A stretch of DNA of 64,000 nt from contig JAKSDO010000099.1 of the NCBI GenBank assembly GCA_022360055.1, positions 38,492-102,491 of the forward strand. The letters are read 5' to 3'. The notes beneath the pieces were generated by a model, which did not search any database, was not told where the DNA came from, and saw only the letters and a list, made by a program, of their open reading frames with translations. Shown here piece by piece: positions 35,891 to 45,868 of the stretch (its first letter is position 1; every line of letters starts with the position of its first letter). Made by a program: the position numbers and the translations under genes. The DNA comes from Cytophagales bacterium. Lineage in GTDB: Bacteria > Bacteroidota > Bacteroidia > Cytophagales > Cyclobacteriaceae.

Positions 35891-38800
35891 ATGCAACTCA
35901 CGAAACTTGATATCAAGGGATTTAAGAGCTTTGGGGATAAAGTACAGATAAACTTTGGAGAAGGCATTACCGGGATTGTCGGCCCGAACGGATGTGGGAA
36001 GTCCAACATTGTGGATGCCATCAGATGGGTACTGGGAGAACAAAAGATCAGCCAGCTTCGGTCTGAAAAACTTGAAAATATTGTTTTTAACGGCACTAAA
36101 AAAAGGAAGGCCACCCAAATGGCCGAGGTATCGCTGAGTTTTAAAAATACCAAAAATCTGCTGCCAGTAGAATACAACGATGTGACGATCACCAGAAGGT
36201 TTTATCGGTCCGGCGAAAGCGAATATTTGTTAAACGGGGTCAACTGCCGGCTAAAGGATATTACCAATCTGTTCCTGGATACCGGAATTGCCTCCAACAG
36301 CTATGCGATCATTGAGTTGGGCATGGTGGACGATATCCTGAATGACAAAGAAAACTCCAGGAGGCATCTGTTTGAAGAAGCCGCCGGCATCTCAAAATTT
36401 AAAATCCGAAAAAGGGAAACTCTGAAAAAGCTAAAGGATACCGATGACGATCTGGATCGCGTAGAGGACCTTCTTTTCGAAATAGAAAAAAATATGCGAT
36501 CCCTGGAAAGGCAAGCCAGGCAGGCAAGAAGATATTATAAGATAAAAGAAGATTATAAGGTTTACAGCGTTGAACTGGCAAAAAAAAGCGTTCGAAAAAA
36601 GCAGGAGTCACTGGACGACATCAATAAGCAAATTCAGAGCGAGCACGATTTGAAATTAAGCCTTTCCGGACAAATTGCCGAGGGAGATGCCGAACTTGAA
36701 AAAAGCAAATCGGATCTGATAAAACGGGAGAAACTGCTTGCCGGGAGACAGAAGACACTTAATGAGCATGTCGCCCGGATAAGAAACTACGAAAGTGATA
36801 AGAAAATCAAACATGAGCGGCTGAATTTTCTGAATGATAAGAGCCAAAGCATCAAAGATCAGATCGAACAGGACAAGCAAAGCCTTGACCGCGCAAACTT
36901 TTCAATAAAAAGCTTATCCCAGGAAAAAGAATCGGCTCACAAGCAACTCGATGAAATCGAGTTGACAAAAGATACGCTTGAAAAGGATCTCGAGGAACAA
37001 AAAGTGAAAACAAGCAGCTTGCAAAATGAATACGCAGGCCTCGACGAAGCATATCGAAAGCAAAAAGATGCTTTGTACAATATTTCAAAAGACCTGGAGA
37101 TTAAAGAAATCCAGCTTACCTCCTATAAATCCGAACTGGAAAAAGCTACGACCGATTCGTCTGAAAAAACAGCCAATCTGGTCGAGTTTGAAAATAAGCT
37201 TAAGCATTTGAATAAAGAATTATCTGCAAAGCAAAGTGAATTGGAACTGTTGGAAAAGGGGGAGGTCCAACTGCAAAATATGATTGAGTCCGTTGAAAAA
37301 ACGATCGAGGTGATGCGGGAGGAAAAACAACAGGTCGGCAGAAAGCTGGACGCAAGGCAAAATGAATACAATCTTACGAAATCTCTTGTCGATAATCTGG
37401 AAGGATTTCCCGAAGCGATAAAATTCCTGAAGAAAAAAGCCAGATGGAATAAAAATGCTCCTCTGCTTTCCGATATAATAAGTACTCATGAAAAGTACCG
37501 CATTACCATCGAAAACTACCTGGAGCCCTATATGAATTATTATGTGGTAGAAGATGAGGACGAGGCGTTCAAAGCCATTAACCTCCTCAGCGATGCGGCA
37601 AAAGGAAAAGCGCACTTCTTTATCCTAAACAAATTCGGCGAATTTCATTCAAGGGATCCCAAGATTTTTGACAACGCTATTCCCGCGACTGAAATCGTAG
37701 AGTACGAAAACAAATACAAACATCTTGTCGCGCATATTCTTGACGGAGTTTATATTGTATCCGGTCCTGAGTCAAATATTCCGGAAGACAGGGAAAATGT
37801 GTTCATCACTGAAAATGGAAAAGTAACCAAGCGAAAATACTCGATATCCGGCGGCTCTGTCGGTTTGTTCGAAGGCAAGCGTATAGGAAGAGCCAAAAAC
37901 CTGGAAAAACTTCAGGTAACCGTAAAAAAATACCAAGCCAAACTTGATGAAATCGAAGAAAATTATCGGGAAAGGCAACATGAACTGGATCAATTGAAGT
38001 CTCAAACCCGAAAGATTTCCATTGAAAATCTACAATCACAAATCAATCTCTTACAGCAGGAACTGGTTTCTTTTGAAACAAAGCAGGAACAAATGGCCGG
38101 ACTGCTCAGCAGCAATACCGTAAGAAAAGAAGACATTGCCGAGCGCATTCACGAGCTAAATATTGAGCGAGCGGAGTTGGCACCAAAAGCGGAAAAGATG
38201 CAGGTTGAGCTCGAGCTTCAGCAAGAGAAGCTTCGATCCCTGAACGCGGAGCTTTCTTCTTTTAAAGAACAGCTCGAAGAAAAGTCCGGAAAGTTCAACG
38301 AAGAGAACATATTTTTTCATCAAAAGCAAAATAGGCTCGCCAGCCTGGAACAGGAAATTTCATTTAAGGAAAGCGCGCGCGGCGGCGCTGCCCAACGCAT
38401 CGAAAAAAACAGTCGAGACCTGCAGCGCAACGAAGAGGAAATAAAAAAACTGCTCGAAAGCAATGAGATACGCGAAGATGAGCTGATAAGCCTGTACAAG
38501 GAAAAAGAGACAATTGAGCAGGGGGTAAATGAAGCTGAAAAGGAGTACTATGCGACGCGCGGTTTTATCGATGATATAGAAAAAAGAGTGCGGGGCATTC
38601 ACCTCAAAAAAGAAAATATCGATACGCTTCTCCTGGAACTCCAAAACAAAGCTAATGAATTGAAATTGTCCATGAGTTCCGTAAAAGAGCGGCTGGCTGT
38701 AGAATTTGAGGTGGACCTTCTGGCTGTTTCCGGGAACGAAATTGATCATGAAGCCGTCACCCTGTCCGAAGAAGAGCTGAGTGAGAAGGTAGCAAAGTTC

Positions 38801-39424
38801 AAAGAGGTACTGGACAAAATCGGCCCGGTAAATCCAATGGCGATGGAGGCATATGATGAAATCAAAGAACGGCATGATTTTATTACCGGGCAAAAAACCG
38901 ATCTGGAAAAAGCAAAAGAGTCCTTATTAACCACCATCGAGGAAATTGATCTTGTGGCAAAAGAGACCTTTTTACAGGCATTTAAAAAAATTAAAGACAA
39001 CTTCGTAACTGTTTTCAGGTCGCTTTTTACCGAAGAGGACGATTGTGATTTACGGCTTTTAAACGCGGAAAACCCGCTTGAATCCTCCATTGAAATCATC
39101 GCCAAACCCAAAGGTAAGAAACCGTTGACAATAAGTCAGCTTTCCGGTGGAGAGAAGACACTTACCGCGACATCCTTACTTTTCTCAATTTATCTCTTGA
39201 AACCAGCGCCATTTTGTATCTTCGATGAAGTCGATGCGCCACTTGATGACGCGAACATAGATAAGTTCAATAAAATTATCCGCAAATTCTCGGAAGAATC
39301 ACAATTTATCATCGTTACCCATAATAAGCGGACTATGGCGAGTACAGACGTTATTTATGGTATTACTATGATAGAACAGGGAGTTTCAAGAGTGGTTCCC
39401 GCAGACCTTAGAGCGCTGGATTAG
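35891..39424 (+). CDS. smc: Chromosome segregation protein SMC
   Basis: The 1177-residue SMC ATPase is full length. Walker A is GPNGCGKS (residues 31-38). Long coiled coils (about 170-500 and 680-1000) flank a hinge (about 510-670; NLEGFPEAIKFLKKKARWNK, with AKGKAHFFILNKF). At the C terminus are the signature LSGGEKTLTATSL and Walker B FCIFDEVDAPLDD, with a D-loop and switch His (IVTHNKRTM). It forms condensin with ScpA and ScpB to compact and segregate chromosomes. The scp genes are not in the window. It is monocistronic as far as can be seen. Confidence 0.97.
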   Translation: MQLTKLDIKGFKSFGDKVQINFGEGITGIVGPNGCGKSNIVDAIRWVLGEQKISQLRSEKLENIVFNGTKKRKATQMAEVSLSFKNTKNLLPVEYNDVTITRRFYRSGESEYLLNGVNCRLKDITNLFLDTGIASNSYAIIELGMVDDILNDKENSRRHLFEEAAGISKFKIRKRETLKKLKDTDDDLDRVEDLLFEIEKNMRSLERQARQARRYYKIKEDYKVYSVELAKKSVRKKQESLDDINKQIQSEHDLKLSLSGQIAEGDAELEKSKSDLIKREKLLAGRQKTLNEHVARIRNYESDKKIKHERLNFLNDKSQSIKDQIEQDKQSLDRANFSIKSLSQEKESAHKQLDEIELTKDTLEKDLEEQKVKTSSLQNEYAGLDEAYRKQKDALYNISKDLEIKEIQLTSYKSELEKATTDSSEKTANLVEFENKLKHLNKELSAKQSELELLEKGEVQLQNMIESVEKTIEVMREEKQQVGRKLDARQNEYNLTKSLVDNLEGFPEAIKFLKKKARWNKNAPLLSDIISTHEKYRITIENYLEPYMNYYVVEDEDEAFKAINLLSDAAKGKAHFFILNKFGEFHSRDPKIFDNAIPATEIVEYENKYKHLVAHILDGVYIVSGPESNIPEDRENVFITENGKVTKRKYSISGGSVGLFEGKRIGRAKNLEKLQVTVKKYQAKLDEIEENYRERQHELDQLKSQTRKISIENLQSQINLLQQELVSFETKQEQMAGLLSSNTVRKEDIAERIHELNIERAELAPKAEKMQVELELQQEKLRSLNAELSSFKEQLEEKSGKFNEENIFFHQKQNRLASLEQEISFKESARGGAAQRIEKNSRDLQRNEEEIKKLLESNEIREDELISLYKEKETIEQGVNEAEKEYYATRGFIDDIEKRVRGIHLKKENIDTLLLELQNKANELKLSMSSVKERLAVEFEVDLLAVSGNEIDHEAVTLSEEELSEKVAKFKEVLDKIGPVNPMAMEAYDEIKERHDFITGQKTDLEKAKESLLTTIEEIDLVAKETFLQAFKKIKDNFVTVFRSLFTEEDDCDLRLLNAENPLESSIEIIAKPKGKKPLTISQLSGGEKTLTATSLLFSIYLLKPAPFCIFDEVDAPLDDANIDKFNKIIRKFSEESQFIIVTHNKRTMASTDVIYGITMIEQGVSRVVPADLRALD

Positions 39425-39745
39425 GAGCGTCCTATTTTCATTTCTCATCTTTTTATTCTTTGAATAATACCATTTTTACAAATCTGTCCACAGCTCGATT
39501 CTTTTTGTAAATTCTCAATTATTACGATTAAAATATATCACTTTTTCTTTAAATATTACATCGTAACTTCATCATTCCATTTTATCTAAATACCTGATTT
39601 AGAATCGAAAAAATGCCTTAACTTTAAGTTTTGGTTGTATTAAAGTTTTCGTTGAAGTGGGTCGTTGAGAAAGTGTATTTTTTAATGATTCGCACCACCC
39701 GGATTGATTGGGTGATCATCCTTGGATCTATAGGATTTTTTATTA
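39425..39745. other. AT-rich intergenic region upstream of the secreted protease/adhesin operon
   Basis: No gene is supported. The stretch is AT-rich and contains near matches to the -7 box (for example TAACTTTA around 39620) but no exact one. It must contain the promoter for the four-gene operon that follows. Confidence 0.4.
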
Positions 39746-40474
39746 ATGAAGCTAAAACTAAACTTTCTTATTCTTCCGTTCATCTCTTTCTTAACCCCCG
39801 CTCTGGGACAGGAGCTGGATAGTGTTTCCATGGAATTCCGGGAAGGGAAAATCATCGTACACTATGATTTTTTGGATGGCGAAGAGGATGAAATCTATGA
39901 ATTGTATCTGTACGGATCTCATGACAACTTTTCCGAGCCCCTTCAGTTTACGACCGGAGATGTAGGCAAAAATATCCGTATTGGCGCCGGCAAAATAATT
40001 TATTGGGACGCTAAAACGGAATTGGGCAATTTCAAAGGGGATTTTAGCTTGAAAATTAAAGGCTCAACCTACGTTCCGCTGGTTTCATTTGAAAACATTC
40101 ACCCGCGGTTAAAAATAAAAAGAGGCGAGGTATTTGAGATCAAATGGGATGTCAATACAAAAGATGATCAGGTGCTTCTAAAGATGCAGCGAAACGGAGT
40201 GCCCATTGTCGAGCCTTTTCTGATTGAGAATACGGGCTCTTATAGATGGGAGGTTCCGTCAAAACTCAAGGCGGGTAAAGGATACTCCATCCAGATACTC
40301 GACAATAAAAATCTGATCAAGGAAGAAACCAGCGAATCATTTTCAGTCAAAAGAAGCATCCCTCTTGCCCTAAAAATTATACCGGTGGCGCTTGCGGCCG
40401 GAGCAACCGCGTATCTTGTAACCAAAAAAACAGATCAGGGGATCCCGGGTCCCCCGGCCCCGCCATCCAGGTAA
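39746..40474 (+). CDS. Exported protein with C-terminal membrane segment, first gene of the secreted protease operon
   Basis: The 242-residue protein has a signal peptide (FLILPFISFLTPALGQ), two beta-sandwich-like segments (about 24-110, KIIVHYDFLDGEEDEIYEL; about 112-200, FENIHPRLKIKRGEVFEIKWDV) and a C-terminal hydrophobic span (LALKIIPVALAAGATAYLV). A short Lys/Pro tail (GIPGPPAPPSR) ends it. The layout is that of a periplasmic protein held in the inner membrane by its C terminus. The Ig-like nature is inferred. Its stop codon is immediately followed by the ATG of the 1391-residue protein, so translation is probably coupled. Confidence 0.75.
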   Translation: MKLKLNFLILPFISFLTPALGQELDSVSMEFREGKIIVHYDFLDGEEDEIYELYLYGSHDNFSEPLQFTTGDVGKNIRIGAGKIIYWDAKTELGNFKGDFSLKIKGSTYVPLVSFENIHPRLKIKRGEVFEIKWDVNTKDDQVLLKMQRNGVPIVEPFLIENTGSYRWEVPSKLKAGKGYSIQILDNKNLIKEETSESFSVKRSIPLALKIIPVALAAGATAYLVTKKTDQGIPGPPAPPSR

Positions 40475-43400
40475 ATGACACGGGCGTGCTTCAAATATCG
40501 ACGCGTTTTGATCGGATACCTGTTACTGGTCCTGGCGCTTTGCCACAGTCAGATTTTTGCCACGGGCGATCAGTCGATGGTAAACCTTACCGTCCGGTCC
40601 CCCGGAACCGGATTGGGCAACGCCGCCCCGGCTATTGCATACAATTCAAACACCAATGAATATCTGCTGATCTATTCGGATTACGGAGCTTCCTGCGCCC
40701 CCGGAGAAGAACAGCTTTTCGGTATTTTTATAAATGCTATTACAGGAAGCTTCGTCGGCAACGCAATTCCGATTTCGGATTGTACCAATTCGATCCGAGG
40801 GCAGAAAATCCTATATAATCCCGACTTAAATGAATATTTCATTTTTTATAAATCGATTGGAACCATCGGGAACAAATCCAATCTCTACTATTGCACGATA
40901 AACGGAACTGCCAAAGCAATAGAGCATGCGCCCTCCCAGTTGACCGGCGACGCCATCGCCGACCCGTTTCGGGATTTTGCGATTCGTTACGATCACCGAT
41001 CCAAAGTCTATGCGCTTGGATATCACAAATCGAATGCGCTGGGTGAAACATCCTTTACGGTCGATTATGTGGACGGGAATTCCAAATCCAAGAGGCCTTA
41101 CCAGACTTTTATTGATAAAGATGACTTCTCCGGCACGAACAAAGGAGTTCTCGAATCAAAAATCGTTTTTAACGGATCCGATTTCATTTTGATCTTCGAA
41201 TTGAATTTTGATACGGGAAGCGAAATATGGGGCGGTATTTTTGATCCGTCAAGCGGCACCCTGGATAACGACTATTTTCGGATTAGTCCAAGCGGCACCT
41301 CATCCTTGTTCTATTCCAATCCCGATGCTGTGTACAACATTTCATCTCATGAAGTAATTATCGCGTATGAGGAGTCGTATTACCGGGATGGAAACAACGC
41401 TTATACCTTGAGCGGGAATGTCAGGTTGCAAAAGATCAATCCCACAAACGGTGTGTTAATCGGTCCGTTAAATGTAGCAATTTCGCCATTACCCGGAAAT
41501 GGGAATACGGAAGATAAAAAACTTCCTTCAATTCTTCTGAGTACCGCAAGCGGTGAGATCTTAATGTCATTCTACGGGATCAGGTTCGCCGCGGGCACTG
41601 ATCTGTACCATTTGATGCTGCACCGCATCAATCCCGATGATCTGACTTCCATCAGCACGACAAGTACGCTGGTTGATGCATCTGTCGGCATGGAAGTGCT
41701 TGAAAACAGTCAATTAAAGAACCTATCCTCCGCCCATAATTCGGAAAACAACCAGTTTAATCTGGTGTGGATAAGCGAATCGGCCATGGAGGTAAAATCA
41801 CAGATCTGGAGATATGATAATAACCCTCCCGGAATTCCGTCACTGAGCAGTTCCACAATAAACGAAGAATTGCCGATTGGATATACGGTATCCTCACTTT
41901 CTGCCTCGGATCCGGACCCGGAGGACAATTCCCTGAGCTTTTCATTGGTTCCGGGCGGAGAAGACAATGCTTACTTTCAAATCGACGGCAATGCCTTAAA
42001 AATCGCAAAAAGGTTGAATTTTGAAGAAGCTCATACCAGACATATAATAATCCGGGCAACGGACAACCATGGAGCCGCATCCGAAAACAATTTCGCAATT
42101 GCTATAAACGATGTCGATGAAGATCCGTTTAACCTGGCACTCTCCGGATCCCTGGTATTTGAGGAGAATATCCCCTCAGCGGTCTTTAATTCTACAATTT
42201 CCGTTCAGGATGATGACATCGGAAATTCCCACACCTACACCCTGGTTGCCGGAGACAGTTCCGACAACAACTCAAATTTTAAGATCGAAGCAGGTTCCGA
42301 AACGCTTGAACTTACAGGTGCTTTCAACTTTGAGGATACTTCCCGGCAATATGTTCGGGTCAGGGCTACCGACAACACCGGATTATCAACGGAAAAGGCA
42401 TTCACCATTTCGATTACCGATGTGAATGAAGCGCCTGAAGAAATTATTCTTTCCACGAACCAGTTGCCCGAAAACGATACGGAATCTGCCGCAATCGTTG
42501 ATGTAATCGATCCCGATAATTATTCAAATTACTCATTTAGCAAATCGGCCGGAGAAGGTGACGACGACAACGAATTTTTCAATTTGGTAGATAATCAGCT
42601 AAAACCGGCTACGCCCTTAAACTTCGAAGCAAAAAACAGATATACCGTGAGATTGCGCGCTTTTGACGGCACGTATGACAAAACCAGGTCGTTTACTATT
42701 GCCGTTTCGGACGAAAATGATAACCCGGACAGCATTCGTCTGAGTGAGCACAGGTTCCTTGCAGACCAACCGAATGGCTCGCTGGTAGGGCATCTGGTTG
42801 CCTACGATCAGGACGCGGAAGATTCCCACACTTTTTCTTTAATCGTTGGAGCTGACCTGTTTTTTATCAATGGGACGGAGATCAGGGCATTGAATTCCAT
42901 GCCCTACGATTTTTCCGACCCGGCCAACAATATACATTCAATCGTAGTGCGGGCGACCGATGCTCAGGGAGGCGCCAAAACCGAAAGCCTTGACATCGAA
43001 GTTGTGCTTGTAAAAGATGATGAAAAACCTGAAATCAGAAATTTCAATGAAATTGAGCGGCATTTGGATTCCGAATCCGATTCTCTATTTCTATCTGTCG
43101 ACGTTCGGGACAATGAACAACTCGGATCCGTACATTTCTTCTACCGCCCCATAAGATCTGGCAACGAATTTATTAACGGGGCCGAATTTCTGTTTACGAC
43201 AATCTTCGATCAGAAAAACTCAAATGTGGTTGCCGCACTTAGCGCATCTGTGATGGATGAGATGGGAATTGAGTATTATTTTAAGGCCATTGACGCCGCT
43301 GGAAATGCTGACTCTACCAATGTTGGATATACATATTGGTCTTTCGCTCCGAAGCAATTTAATGCGGTGAACACCAACGACTATAAGGGTACGGCAAGCT

Positions 43401-44650
43401 CATACAAGATTATAACCAACCCGTACCTGATCGAAAGCAGTAAAGTCTCTAAAATATTCTCGGATTATGGCGCTTCCTCAAGTAATTCGTGGAGATTATT
43501 CGGATATGATGCCGGCGAAAACAGAGAAGTCGGCAACGTCTACGGGTCTACCCTAAGTCAGGGGGAGGGATACTGGTTCAACAAATCAGAAGGGCTCGAT
43601 CAGCAAATTCAATTTGAGCTTGCCAGGGTCCGGGAGCACAACCGCGAAAACCCATTTAAAATAAACCTTAAGAAGGGATGGAATTTAATCGGGAATCCTT
43701 ATCCGTTCCGGTTGAATTGGGACATGGTAAACATTGAAAATGAAGATCAGGCCTACAACCTGGATTTATTTACCTTCGATGAATCATATTCGGAAGCGCA
43801 TTACTTAAATGAATTCCAAGGTGGGTTTGTCTTTGCTGACGAGGCTGTAACACTTGACATCCCCGTGATTGAGGCGTCCGGTTCAGGGGCGCGAACAGCA
43901 GAGCAAGCAACGTCCGGGAACGGTTGGATGCTGGATTTCACACTGGAAAGCGGTCGTATCAGGCATGCGCTAAGCGGCATCGGGATGCATGAACATGCCG
44001 ATGCATCCTACGACAGGTTTGACCGCCCGTTGCTTCCCCGGTTTATTCGTTTTCTGGATATTTCATTTGATCATCCCGAGCATTTTGCCCGGCATTTTTC
44101 AAAAGATATTGTCGCCATCCGGGACAATCATATCTGGGAATTTGTAGTTTCGTCAAACCTCCCCGATAAAAACATCACCCTTTCCTGGAATTCCGAATTG
44201 TTCAAGGAATCCGATCATCAACTCATCTTGTATGATGTGCTCAACGATCATATCATCAATGTGGCCGGGATGTCGGAATACGCGTTCCAACTGGACAACA
44301 ACGCGACGTTTAAAGCAGTATACGGCAACAGATCATTTATTCGTGAAACGCTGAGCAATATCAAGATCGAAGCCCTTAAGCCTTACCCAAATCCCTTTAA
44401 CGAACAAGTAACTATACCGATCAACCTTCCCTATTCGAACAACAGCTATGACCTGGAATGCAGCTTGTTCAATCTAATGGGACAAAGGGTGTTTGCAAGG
44501 AAATATGAAAAATTGCAACCCGGAAGCTTTCAAATCGAATTGGATGAAAGAAGCCATAGAAATCTGGAGCAGGGAATTTACATATACAGCATAAAAGTTA
44601 AAAACGGTTTAATGACAAAAGACTTCCACGGAAGGATCGTAAAAAACTAA
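40475..44650 (+). CDS. Large secreted propeller/cadherin-repeat protein with T9SS sorting domain
   Basis: The 1391-residue cell-surface protein has a signal peptide (LLLVLALCHSQIFA) and seven or so propeller-like repeats (about 35-440; cores such as IAYNSNTNEYLLIYSD, ILYNPDLNEYFIFYKS, AVYNISSHEVIIAYEE). Four cadherin-like domains follow (about 450-855; ASDPDPEDNSLSFSL, RATDNHGAAS, ITDVNEAPEEI, SDENDNPDSI) with calcium-binding Asp/Asn patterns. A further beta region precedes a type A T9SS C-terminal domain (PYPNPFNEQVTI ... LEQGIYIYSIKVKNG). It is predicted to cross the outer membrane by the type IX system and be surface-bound or released. It is encoded with a caspase-fold and a papain-fold protein. 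Confidence 0.85.
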   Translation: MTRACFKYRRVLIGYLLLVLALCHSQIFATGDQSMVNLTVRSPGTGLGNAAPAIAYNSNTNEYLLIYSDYGASCAPGEEQLFGIFINAITGSFVGNAIPISDCTNSIRGQKILYNPDLNEYFIFYKSIGTIGNKSNLYYCTINGTAKAIEHAPSQLTGDAIADPFRDFAIRYDHRSKVYALGYHKSNALGETSFTVDYVDGNSKSKRPYQTFIDKDDFSGTNKGVLESKIVFNGSDFILIFELNFDTGSEIWGGIFDPSSGTLDNDYFRISPSGTSSLFYSNPDAVYNISSHEVIIAYEESYYRDGNNAYTLSGNVRLQKINPTNGVLIGPLNVAISPLPGNGNTEDKKLPSILLSTASGEILMSFYGIRFAAGTDLYHLMLHRINPDDLTSISTTSTLVDASVGMEVLENSQLKNLSSAHNSENNQFNLVWISESAMEVKSQIWRYDNNPPGIPSLSSSTINEELPIGYTVSSLSASDPDPEDNSLSFSLVPGGEDNAYFQIDGNALKIAKRLNFEEAHTRHIIIRATDNHGAASENNFAIAINDVDEDPFNLALSGSLVFEENIPSAVFNSTISVQDDDIGNSHTYTLVAGDSSDNNSNFKIEAGSETLELTGAFNFEDTSRQYVRVRATDNTGLSTEKAFTISITDVNEAPEEIILSTNQLPENDTESAAIVDVIDPDNYSNYSFSKSAGEGDDDNEFFNLVDNQLKPATPLNFEAKNRYTVRLRAFDGTYDKTRSFTIAVSDENDNPDSIRLSEHRFLADQPNGSLVGHLVAYDQDAEDSHTFSLIVGADLFFINGTEIRALNSMPYDFSDPANNIHSIVVRATDAQGGAKTESLDIEVVLVKDDEKPEIRNFNEIERHLDSESDSLFLSVDVRDNEQLGSVHFFYRPIRSGNEFINGAEFLFTTIFDQKNSNVVAALSASVMDEMGIEYYFKAIDAAGNADSTNVGYTYWSFAPKQFNAVNTNDYKGTASSYKIITNPYLIESSKVSKIFSDYGASSSNSWRLFGYDAGENREVGNVYGSTLSQGEGYWFNKSEGLDQQIQFELARVREHNRENPFKINLKKGWNLIGNPYPFRLNWDMVNIENEDQAYNLDLFTFDESYSEAHYLNEFQGGFVFADEAVTLDIPVIEASGSGARTAEQATSGNGWMLDFTLESGRIRHALSGIGMHEHADASYDRFDRPLLPRFIRFLDISFDHPEHFARHFSKDIVAIRDNHIWEFVVSSNLPDKNITLSWNSELFKESDHQLILYDVLNDHIINVAGMSEYAFQLDNNATFKAVYGNRSFIRETLSNIKIEALKPYPNPFNEQVTIPINLPYSNNSYDLECSLFNLMGQRVFARKYEKLQPGSFQIELDERSHRNLEQGIYIYSIKVKNGLMTKDFHGRIVKN

Positions 44651-44671
44651 GGTTATTTCATCGGTAAAAAA

Positions 44672-45865
44672 ATGATGCTTATGAAAACATTTACTACCAT
44701 AACATTGCTTTTCTTTTTCTCGGGAATTTTTGCCCAGGATATAAATGGAGAAACAAAGGAATTTTATCTGGATTTTACCACTGCTTCTGCGGAAAACAGC
44801 GCACCGGTTCCGGACATCGTATGGAAAAATCCATCGATTCAGATCACAAATATCGACTCGAGAAGATATAGGCTTCAGTTGAATATCCGATCCGGAAAAG
44901 TACTGGATCATGTGAGCGTGTATCTCAATGATTATCCCGTCATTAAGCAACGCGGCTTCGCCGTGGTCTCCGTCCATTCATTAAACGATTACGAGCGCGT
45001 AGTCGATACCGAGATTCTGTTAAAGCCCGGAGAGAACGTCATCCGCGTTACCGCATCAAACAAAGAGGGAGGCACTTCCACGTCGATCAGAAAAATAAAT
45101 GCTTTTGTGAATGAGCTCAAAGATAAGGCCATGAACAGAAAAGACATGGCCCTGTTGTTTGCTAGCGACGAATATGAAAACTGGGATAACCTCCAAAATC
45201 CGATCAATGATGCTTCTACGATTGCCACCGATCTAAAAGCCATTTACGGATTCGAAGTGGAAATTGTCAAAAATCCCACAAAGCGGGAAGTACTTCAAAA
45301 ACTTCGCGAATACACCAAGAAAAGTTATATGCCAAACGATCAGCTTTTTATCATGTTTGCAGGTCACGGATATTTCGACCGGCTTTTCAACCAAGGCTAC
45401 CTTGTCTGCCGGGACTCCAAATTAACGGATGAAGAGCGGTTAACGTACATCTCGCATAACAATTTGAGAGGAATAATAGATAATATTCCCAACAAACACA
45501 TTTTCCTTGCGATGGATGCTTGCTTCGGAGGCACGTTTGATCCTTTCATCAGATCCTCAACACATAGAGGCGGTGGTATTTACGACGATCTGGAACAATA
45601 TGAATACATCAATCGCAAACTCAAACTAAAGACGAGAAAGTTCTTAACTTCCGGCGGCAAGGAATATGTTTCCGACGGAAGACCCGGACAACATTCGCCT
45701 TTTGCGCGAAAGATGCTTGAGGCAATTCGTTCTTACGGAGGAGAAGACAATGTGCTCACACTTTCGGAAATAAAATCATTCGTAGAGAAAATTGATCCCG
45801 AACCTCGATTTGGAGAATTCGGCACGGATCAACCGGGCAGCGATTTTATTTTTGTTGTGAAATAA
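44672..45865 (+). CDS. Secreted caspase-fold peptidase (family C14)
   Basis: The 397-residue protein has a signal peptide (TITLLFFFSGIFAQ), an N-terminal beta domain (about 25-150) and a caspase-like p20 domain (about 155-397). The catalytic His232 lies in MFAGHGYFDR and Cys284 in AMDACFGGTFD, so the dyad is intact. LLFASDEYENWDNLQNPINDA is the typical first strand and loop of bacterial C14 proteins. Starts are possible at 44672, 44675 or 44681; the last puts the signal peptide at the very N terminus. The next gene follows after 3 bases. Confidence 0.9.
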   Translation: MMLMKTFTTITLLFFFSGIFAQDINGETKEFYLDFTTASAENSAPVPDIVWKNPSIQITNIDSRRYRLQLNIRSGKVLDHVSVYLNDYPVIKQRGFAVVSVHSLNDYERVVDTEILLKPGENVIRVTASNKEGGTSTSIRKINAFVNELKDKAMNRKDMALLFASDEYENWDNLQNPINDASTIATDLKAIYGFEVEIVKNPTKREVLQKLREYTKKSYMPNDQLFIMFAGHGYFDRLFNQGYLVCRDSKLTDEERLTYISHNNLRGIIDNIPNKHIFLAMDACFGGTFDPFIRSSTHRGGGIYDDLEQYEYINRKLKLKTRKFLTSGGKEYVSDGRPGQHSPFARKMLEAIRSYGGEDNVLTLSEIKSFVEKIDPEPRFGEFGTDQPGSDFIFVVK

Positions 45866-45868
45866 TAC